DNA of 10,947 nt from an uncultured Lentisphaeria bacterium (GTDB lineage Bacteria > Verrucomicrobiota > Lentisphaeria > JABSQK01 > CAJWLW01), in NCBI GenBank assembly GCA_913042885.1, contig CAJWLW010000152.1, positions 1 to 10,947 of the forward strand, read 5' to 3'. Under the pieces are notes generated by a model, which saw only the letters and a list, made by a program, of their open reading frames with translations, was not told where the DNA came from and searched no databases. Position 1 is the first letter of the stretch; each line of letters opens with the position of its first letter. This document shows positions 6,446 to 10,947 of the stretch, piece after piece. Both the position numbers and the translations under genes were made by a program.

Positions 6446-9400
6446 ATGACCAGCGACAGCGGCACATACCGGCCCGAATCAAGCAGCGACTTGCCGGACT
6501 TTTCGCAGTTCTACACGAGCCGTATCAACAATGAAGCTGAACACGACGGCCGGTCGCACGCCGAATTGATGGACGAGGCGGTGGCGATCGCGCGCGACGC
6601 TTGGCAGCCCGACAGCAAGTACGAAATCCTCGACGTCATCGCTCTGGGCGGTATGGGCTGCATTCTGCGGGCCCGCGACCTGGCCGCGCAACGCGAGGTG
6701 GCGATGAAAGTCGTACTCCGCGCCAACAGCGACCTCGAACTTATCGACAGATTCACACGCGAAGCGCGGATTGTCGCCCACCTGGAACATCCCAACATCG
6801 TGCCGGTCCACGATATCGGCTGGTCGATCCACGGCGACCCGTACTTCACCATGACCTGGGTGCAAGGCTCCAATCTTTATGACCTGGTGATGCGTCTGAA
6901 GAACGGCGACGGTGAGATCATCGCCAGGAAACCACTGCGCTCGATGCTGGAGGACTTCGTCAAACTGTGTGATGCCACCGCTTTCGCGCATTCGCGTGGC
7001 ATCATTCACCTGGACCTCAAGCCCAACAACGTCATGATCGGAGACTATGGTGAGGTGATCCTGCTCGACTGGGGCCTGGCCAAACAGCTCAGCCGCGAAA
7101 CACCACAGCGAGCAGGAACGGTAATTGGCAGCCAGACCGCCAACGGCAGCGCACCGACGCGAGACGGGATCATCCGGGGTACCCCGGGTTTCATGGCTCC
7201 TGAGCAAGCTGAAGGCAACGTGGCACAGCAGGATGAGCGTACGGACATTTATTCGCTCGGGGCGATTCTGTACATGATCCTGACGCACAAGTGCCCGATC
7301 GTCGGTGAGACGCCGAAGGAGATGATGCGCCAGACGCGACGCGGCACGATCGTGCCGCCTGGCCAGCGAACGGACCACGCTATCCCGCCGGAACTCGAGG
7401 CGGTGGTGATGAAGTCGATGGCCCAGAATCCGGCGCAGCGCTACCAGAACGTCGAGGATCTCAGAGCCGACATCGAGGCGCACCTCGCCGGATTCGCCAC
7501 ATCGGTAGAAGGCGCCGGCCTGTGGAAGCGATCGTGGCTGTTGTTCAAGCGCAACCGGTGGGAGGCCAGCCTGATCGCGGCCAGTATTGCGATCATCAGT
7601 CTGCTGATCGTGGCGTTCTTCTTCGCGCTTGAGCGGCGACAGCAGATGACGGTCTGGGACAAGCGCTACAACGAAGCGCTGGAACATCACGCCTCGATCG
7701 TCCGCGCCGACGCGCAGCAACAGAAAAACCTGGTGACGGCGCGCGACGCCAGGATCGCCGAACTGCAGCAGACAAACACACAGTATATCTACGTGTATCG
7801 GCTCCAGCTGGCGGCAGCAGCGCTTGAAGAACGCCGCTACGACGCGGTAATGCAGGCACTGGACCTGTGCCCGGCATCGGCGCGCCACTGGGAATGGGGC
7901 CGGTTGCGACGCCAGGCGGATCGCCTCATAGCGCAGATCGATACCGGCGGCCCCTTGCGCGCCATGGCCGCCGGCGGCGACGACGAGCGGGTCGTCACGG
8001 CAGGGCCGGACGGCAGTGTCATCGTGTGGAACACCGCCTCGGGCACGGCGGAAGCCGAGCTCGGGCGCGTGACTGCAGGCACCCGATGTCTGGCGCTCGA
8101 CAGCAGCGGCCGGATCGTCACCGGCAGCGACGACGGCCTGGTGCGTATCTGGCACGGCAGAGCATTCCAGACGCTTGGCAGCCAAGACGGTGCGGTGACA
8201 TGCGTCGCCGCATCAACGAACGGCAGGGTCATCGTTGCCGGCAGCGACAACGGCAGCCTGCGCATGTGGACCGGCAACGATTTCGGCAACAGTCAGGTAC
8301 TGCCTGATTCACACACCAACGCCGTCACTGCGCTGGCAATCAACGGCCGCTGGCTGGTCAGCCTGGATGCGGGCGGCGAAGCGAGAATCCACGATTTGCG
8401 AAATCGCCGGCACGAAACCCTGGCCGGCCGGTTTGTCGATATCGGGTTTGTCCGGCACACGCCGCATGCGTTCACCGTGGCAGCGGATGGGAGCGTGACG
8501 TTTTGGGATGTGAAAAACGCTCGCACTGTCATGACAATGAACGAGAATACAGGCCCGGTCACGGCAGTGGCAGCGACCAAGGGCATACTGGCAGCCGGCA
8601 GCAGCGACGGTACTATCCGCATCTGGGATATCGGCCTGCAGTCGCTGCGGCACACGATCAGCGGACAGGGCAAGGCAATCAGCCGCGTGGTGCTCACCGA
8701 CGCAGGCACGGTAACCAGCACCGACGCGGCCGGCCGCATCAAGGTGTGGCGGATCGCCAACGATGCGATGCCCCGCACCTATCGCCGGCACACAGGCGAC
8801 GTGCGCTGCCTGGCGTACAGCCCGAACGGCCAGCGACTGGCCAGCGGCAGTAACGACGGCATGGTCTATCTATGGCCCCGGAAGGGCACGGAAGCACTAC
8901 CGACACTGCGCCACGAAACGACCGTGACGGCGGTCGTCTTCCTCGACAACAACCGGCTGCTGGCGGCCGCCGGAAACAATGCATGGATCTGGACACTGGA
9001 CAGCGGGCTGGCGCCGATCGAATGCAACGGGCACGCGGATCTGGTGACCGCCGCCGCCGCCGCCGCCGATGGCCGGTCCATTTTGACAGGAAGCCTCGAC
9101 GGCTCGGCGCGCCTTTGGGAAGCGGATAGCGGACAAGCGCTGCAGGTATTCAACCAGCACCAGGGAGCGGTACGAGCCGTAGCTTTTCTTCCCGACGGCC
9201 GCCAGGCAGTTTCGGCCGGCGATGACGGCAGCGTACGGTTCTGGGACGTGACAACCGGAGCGGCAACTGGGGGATTCGACGGCGGCGCCCCGGTGTCCAC
9301 CGTCGTTGTCAGTGCCCAAGGGCTGCTGGCTGTAGGATACCGCGACGGCAGTTGCGAAGTCCGGCAACTCGACAACACCGTCCTCTGGCGGCGGACCGGA

Positions 9401-9643
9401 CACGATGCGGCAGTGACGGATATGATCTTTTCAGCTGACGGCAGGCGGCTTTTTTCCTGCAGCGCCGATCGACTGACCCGGGTGTGGGAGGTGACCGGCG
9501 GCCATGAGCTTTTCACGATACCGGGGAAGAATCCAGTTCACGCGGTGGCTCTGTCCCCGGACGATCTGAAGCTGGCGCTTGCCGGCTCCGGTCGAGACGT
9601 CCGGGTGTGGCAGGCGCTGCCGTGGTTCGATACGAACGAATGA
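6446..9643 (+). CDS. Transmembrane Ser/Thr protein kinase with 14 WD40-like repeats
   Basis: This large Hanks-type kinase (1065 residues) belongs to the kinase-WD40 class frequent in Planctomycetota and relatives. Order of parts: an N-terminal extension (1-58); the kinase domain (about 59-349) with glycine loop ALGGMG (66-71, first Gly replaced by Ala66), VAMK with Lys88, helix-C Glu106, catalytic loop HLDLKPNN (188-195), LLDWGLAK (206-213) and GTPGFMAPEQ (245-254); one transmembrane helix (about 373-395); a charged helical linker (396-460); the block YRLQLAAAALEERRYDAVMQ to ARHWEWGRLRR (451-489) that typically precedes WD40 arrays in these kinases; then repeats from 494 to 1062, most ending in W or F plus D/E (VIVWN, VRIWH, IRIWD, VRFWD, TRVWE). 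I count 14, enough for two seven-bladed propellers. The tail is predicted to be extracytoplasmic. Asp190, Asn195 and Asp208 are intact, so activity is plausible. No clear Shine-Dalgarno precedes ATG 6446. Confidence 0.95.
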   Translation: MTSDSGTYRPESSSDLPDFSQFYTSRINNEAEHDGRSHAELMDEAVAIARDAWQPDSKYEILDVIALGGMGCILRARDLAAQREVAMKVVLRANSDLELIDRFTREARIVAHLEHPNIVPVHDIGWSIHGDPYFTMTWVQGSNLYDLVMRLKNGDGEIIARKPLRSMLEDFVKLCDATAFAHSRGIIHLDLKPNNVMIGDYGEVILLDWGLAKQLSRETPQRAGTVIGSQTANGSAPTRDGIIRGTPGFMAPEQAEGNVAQQDERTDIYSLGAILYMILTHKCPIVGETPKEMMRQTRRGTIVPPGQRTDHAIPPELEAVVMKSMAQNPAQRYQNVEDLRADIEAHLAGFATSVEGAGLWKRSWLLFKRNRWEASLIAASIAIISLLIVAFFFALERRQQMTVWDKRYNEALEHHASIVRADAQQQKNLVTARDARIAELQQTNTQYIYVYRLQLAAAALEERRYDAVMQALDLCPASARHWEWGRLRRQADRLIAQIDTGGPLRAMAAGGDDERVVTAGPDGSVIVWNTASGTAEAELGRVTAGTRCLALDSSGRIVTGSDDGLVRIWHGRAFQTLGSQDGAVTCVAASTNGRVIVAGSDNGSLRMWTGNDFGNSQVLPDSHTNAVTALAINGRWLVSLDAGGEARIHDLRNRRHETLAGRFVDIGFVRHTPHAFTVAADGSVTFWDVKNARTVMTMNENTGPVTAVAATKGILAAGSSDGTIRIWDIGLQSLRHTISGQGKAISRVVLTDAGTVTSTDAAGRIKVWRIANDAMPRTYRRHTGDVRCLAYSPNGQRLASGSNDGMVYLWPRKGTEALPTLRHETTVTAVVFLDNNRLLAAAGNNAWIWTLDSGLAPIECNGHADLVTAAAAAADGRSILTGSLDGSARLWEADSGQALQVFNQHQGAVRAVAFLPDGRQAVSAGDDGSVRFWDVTTGAATGGFDGGAPVSTVVVSAQGLLAVGYRDGSCEVRQLDNTVLWRRTGHDAAVTDMIFSADGRRLFSCSADRLTRVWEVTGGHELFTIPGKNPVHAVALSPDDLKLALAGSGRDVRVWQALPWFDTNE
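9050..9067 (+). repeat. (GCC)6 triplet run inside the WD40 region
   Basis: Six consecutive GCC codons encode Ala869-Ala874 in the tenth WD40-like repeat, giving VTAAAAAADG. The run lies in a strand of a propeller blade. It is a short triplet microsatellite, so slippage would change the Ala count without shifting the frame. Confidence 0.8.
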
Positions 9644-9687
9644 TGCACCTGCGAAGTGTTGCTGTGAAACGGCCGGCTCGGTACCGA

Positions 9688-9695
9688 TTTTTTTT
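9688..9695 (+). terminator. T8 run after the WD40 kinase, possible terminator
   Basis: Eight T residues lie 45 bases after the kinase stop codon, directly after the palindrome TCGGTACCGA. The palindrome has no room for a loop, and only very short stems (CGG/CCG) can be drawn, so the hairpin half of a normal intrinsic terminator is poor. Termination here is suggested by position only. Confidence 0.25.
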
Positions 9696-9801
9696 GCAAA
9701 GATCCAATGTGATTTGTATTCATGCAGCGACGGATTCTCTGATTTTCATATTGATTTACCGGTTTTGTCTTGCAAGGATCATCTGCAACAGGCGAAAAAA
9801 G

Positions 9802-9830
9802 TTGCAAAATCGATCGCTTTTTTCTATACT
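9802..9830 (+). promoter_or_regulatory. Strong sigma70-like promoter with no gene downstream
   Basis: TTGCAA (9802-9807), exactly 17 bases, then TATACT (9825-9830) is the best promoter match in the window. The dyad TGCAAC-N11-GTTGCA (9784-9806) overlaps its -35 box, as a repressor or activator site might. It points rightwards, towards the 3' end of rsmA, which is on the other strand, so its product is not a known gene. Confidence 0.45.
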
Positions 9831-9836
9831 TGCCCC

Positions 9837-9989
9837 GGTGTTTTCGGGTGTGGAAGCGCGTAATTCACACAATTCGTGGATTTTTCAACAGGCGCCGGCC
9901 AATTGCAGCAATCATCGGCGGCCTGAAATTGAGGCCTAAGAGAATGAGTTGCGTGTCATACGCAGGTCTTCGGCATTATTCCTGCGTAT
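9837..9989 (+). ncRNA. Hypothetical small RNA from the orphan promoter
   Basis: If the promoter at 9802-9830 works, a transcript would start near 9837 and cross about 150 bases without a credible reading frame. On the way it can form CCCG/CGGG just after the start, GGCCT-N7-AGGCC (9920-9936) and a 9-bp stem at 9958-9989. Its 3' part would be antisense to the end of rsmA. There is no T-run after the last hairpin, so the 3' end is a guess, and I do not recognise any known RNA family. Confidence 0.2.
9958..9989. repeat. 9-bp inverted repeat across the rsmA stop codon
   Basis: ATACGCAGG (9958-9966) and CCTGCGTAT (9981-9989) are perfect complements around a 14-base loop. The rsmA stop codon (9978-9976) lies in the loop. 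The hairpin could form in transcripts from either strand and so protect or end both, but neither side has a T-run, so it is not a canonical intrinsic terminator. Confidence 0.5.
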
Positions 9990-10827
9990 CTGAATCCGTA
10001 CTATGCTGTTCCGGGGCCGGCAGGGTCTCGGCCAACTGGCGGTAGCCGGCGATAGGCAGGGCATCGGCGCGGACATCGGCATCGATTCCGAACCGGTCGA
10101 AGGTGTCGGCAACGGTCGAGGGATGGTAATGACGGGCGAGGACGCCCGGGAGTTTTTTGCGGCGCTGGCTGAAGGCCAGCCGCGTGAGTGCAGAAAGGCG
10201 CCGGGAGAGGTCGCAGTCGGCGGCATCGTCACGGAGCTGCATGGCAACGAGTGAGGAATCAACCTCGGGTCTCGGCCAAAAGACGTTGGCAGAGACCTGT
10301 TTAACAATCTTGACATCATAACACAAGCGCAACCGCACGGTCAGGCTGCCATAGGCTTTCGATCGGGGTTCTGCGGTCAGGCGTTCGGCCATCTCCCGTT
10401 GCAGCAGCACCAGGATGAAGGCCGGGCGATTGGCGGTTGCCAGGAGTCTGCCGAGGATGGCGGTACTGGCGGCATAGGGCAGATTGGCGATGCAATCGTA
10501 GGGCCCGTCCGCCAGTTGATCATAATCCAGACGAACAGCGTCCTTGTGGACAATGGTCACCTGGTCGTTGCGGCTGAAGCGGTTTTGCAGGTATTCTGCC
10601 AGGCGGTTGTCATATTCGATGGCGGTAACCCGGCCGAGGGCTGCGAGGCGCTCAGTGAGTACGCCGGTGCCGGCGCCGATTTCAATGAAATTGCCGGTGG
10701 CAGCGGTGGCGGCATGGCCGACGATGATGTCGAGGATGTTTTTGTCAATCAGGAAGTTTTGTCCGAGCTTACGGCTCGGGCGGAGGTCGAGATCGACGAG
10801 CAATTTAATCAATTTTTTTTTCGTCAT
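9976..10827 (-). CDS. rsmA: 16S rRNA (adenine1518/1519-N6) dimethyltransferase
   Basis: RsmA (KsgA) dimethylates two adjacent adenines in the 3' hairpin of 16S rRNA, using S-adenosylmethionine, during late assembly of the 30S subunit. The 283-residue protein has the normal length and order of motifs: RPSRKLGQNFLIDKNI (16-31), the SAM-binding IEIGAGTGVLTE (48-59), an acidic residue contacting ribose (Glu71 in AIEYD), KDAVRLD (95-101), the catalytic ANLPYAAST (114-122), LLQREMAERL (141-150), VFWPRPEVDSS (182-192) and LAFSQRRKKL (217-226). I took ATG 10827 (MTKKKLIKLL) as start; the frame is open to ATG 10908, but those 27 residues do not resemble the family. Only a weak purine stretch (AAAGA) precedes the start. 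The gene converges on the WD40 kinase. Confidence 0.96.
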   Translation of the reverse strand: MTKKKLIKLLVDLDLRPSRKLGQNFLIDKNILDIIVGHAATAATGNFIEIGAGTGVLTERLAALGRVTAIEYDNRLAEYLQNRFSRNDQVTIVHKDAVRLDYDQLADGPYDCIANLPYAASTAILGRLLATANRPAFILVLLQREMAERLTAEPRSKAYGSLTVRLRLCYDVKIVKQVSANVFWPRPEVDSSLVAMQLRDDAADCDLSRRLSALTRLAFSQRRKKLPGVLARHYHPSTVADTFDRFGIDADVRADALPIAGYRQLAETLPAPEQHSTDSDTQE

Positions 10828-10868
10828 ATCTTTACGGCGAAATTCGGTGAACGTCGACCCTGTCCGGT

Positions 10869-10896
10869 TTGCATGGTCGCGGCCTTGTGTTAAACT
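10869..10896 (+). promoter_or_regulatory. Weak candidate rightward promoter upstream of rsmA
   Basis: TTGCAT (10869-10874), 16 bases, then TAAACT (10891-10896) could drive a gene beyond the right edge, divergent from rsmA. The last 120 bases hold no complete gene, and I could not identify a convincing rsmA promoter on the minus strand. Confidence 0.22.
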
Positions 10897-10947
10897 ATCC
10901 CCGATCATCGTGATTTGGACACGGTTTACTCGAAAACTTAATCTCTG

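Larger units (their letters stand above)
9644..9975. other. AT-rich intergenic region with TTGCAA repeats between convergent genes
   Basis: This 332-base gap separates the stop of the WD40 kinase from the stop of rsmA and is visibly richer in A+T than the rest of the window. It holds a T8 run (9688), TTGCAA at 9694, 9770 and 9802, of which the first two extend to TTGCAAAGATC and TTGCAAGGATC, a dyad TGCAAC-N11-GTTGCA (9784-9806), the repeated string CAACAGGCG, and small hairpins such as GGCCT-N7-AGGCC (9920-9936). Short open frames cross it, but none has convincing coding character. Confidence 0.6.

Noticed and set aside
6479..8185. 568-codon open frame on the minus strand opposite the WD40 kinase
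   Set aside because: The plus-strand frame has clear kinase and WD40 motifs throughout. The antisense frame has no recognisable domain and is explained by GC-rich codon bias.
9862..9874. AATTCACACAATT, resembling a CRP-type half-site or lac-like operator
   Set aside because: It is short, not a true dyad, and close to chance in AT-rich DNA; no regulator is implied.
9944..10045. 33-residue plus-strand frame (MSCVSYAG...) downstream of the orphan promoter
   Set aside because: It lies mostly antisense to rsmA, has unusual Cys/Ser-rich composition and no clear ribosome-binding site. I could not support it as a gene.
1..10947. CRISPR arrays, tRNA/rRNA genes, insertion sequences, phage or toxin-antitoxin genes
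   Set aside because: I found no regular spaced repeats, cloverleaf-like sequences, transposase motifs or terminal inverted repeats in the window.

Overview
This window (GC-rich by eye, except for one AT-rich gap) holds eight protein-coding genes and no rRNA, tRNA, CRISPR array or insertion sequence that I can recognise. The gene content suggests a free-living bacterium with aerobic or microaerobic metabolism (haem O synthase, pyruvate-type dehydrogenase). Two large Ser/Thr kinases, one with a WD40 tail and an 'HLDLKP...LDWGLAK' core, together with weak or absent Shine-Dalgarno sequences, point to the Planctomycetota-Verrucomicrobiota-Lentisphaerota group. Lentisphaerota or a close relative is my best guess. 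This placement comes from remembered family features, not from a search, and is of low to moderate certainty.

Left part (1-2192, minus strand): a likely operon reads leftwards. It has a small VOC/glyoxalase-fold protein, then the E1-alpha and E1-beta subunits of a thiamine-diphosphate 2-oxoacid dehydrogenase (pdhA, pdhB). The two subunit genes overlap by ATGA. pdhB runs off the left edge, and the E2/E3 genes, if linked, would lie beyond it. Divergent from this operon, on the plus strand, is purB (2395-3858). It encodes an adenylosuccinate lyase of the type that closely resembles animal ADSL. purB converges on ctaB (3954-4826, minus), a haem O synthase.

Middle (5063-9643, plus strand): this is the most distinctive part. 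Two consecutive membrane-associated Ser/Thr kinases occur in tandem. The first is a compact kinase fused to a C-terminal RDD membrane domain. The second is a 1065-residue protein with a kinase domain, one transmembrane helix, a helical linker and 14 WD40-like repeats, enough for two seven-bladed propellers. A perfect 9-bp inverted repeat lies in the 114-bp gap between them. They look like a signalling pair in which one member senses through an extracytoplasmic propeller tail and the other acts at or through a multi-pass membrane domain. No partner or substrate can be read from the sequence.

Right part (9644-10947): a 332-bp AT-rich gap carries repeated TTGCAA elements, a dyad and a good sigma70-type promoter that points at no gene, so it is a candidate for a small RNA. 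It is followed by rsmA (9976-10827, minus), the 16S rRNA dimethyladenosine transferase. The last 120 bases are the rsmA upstream region, with a possible rightward promoter.
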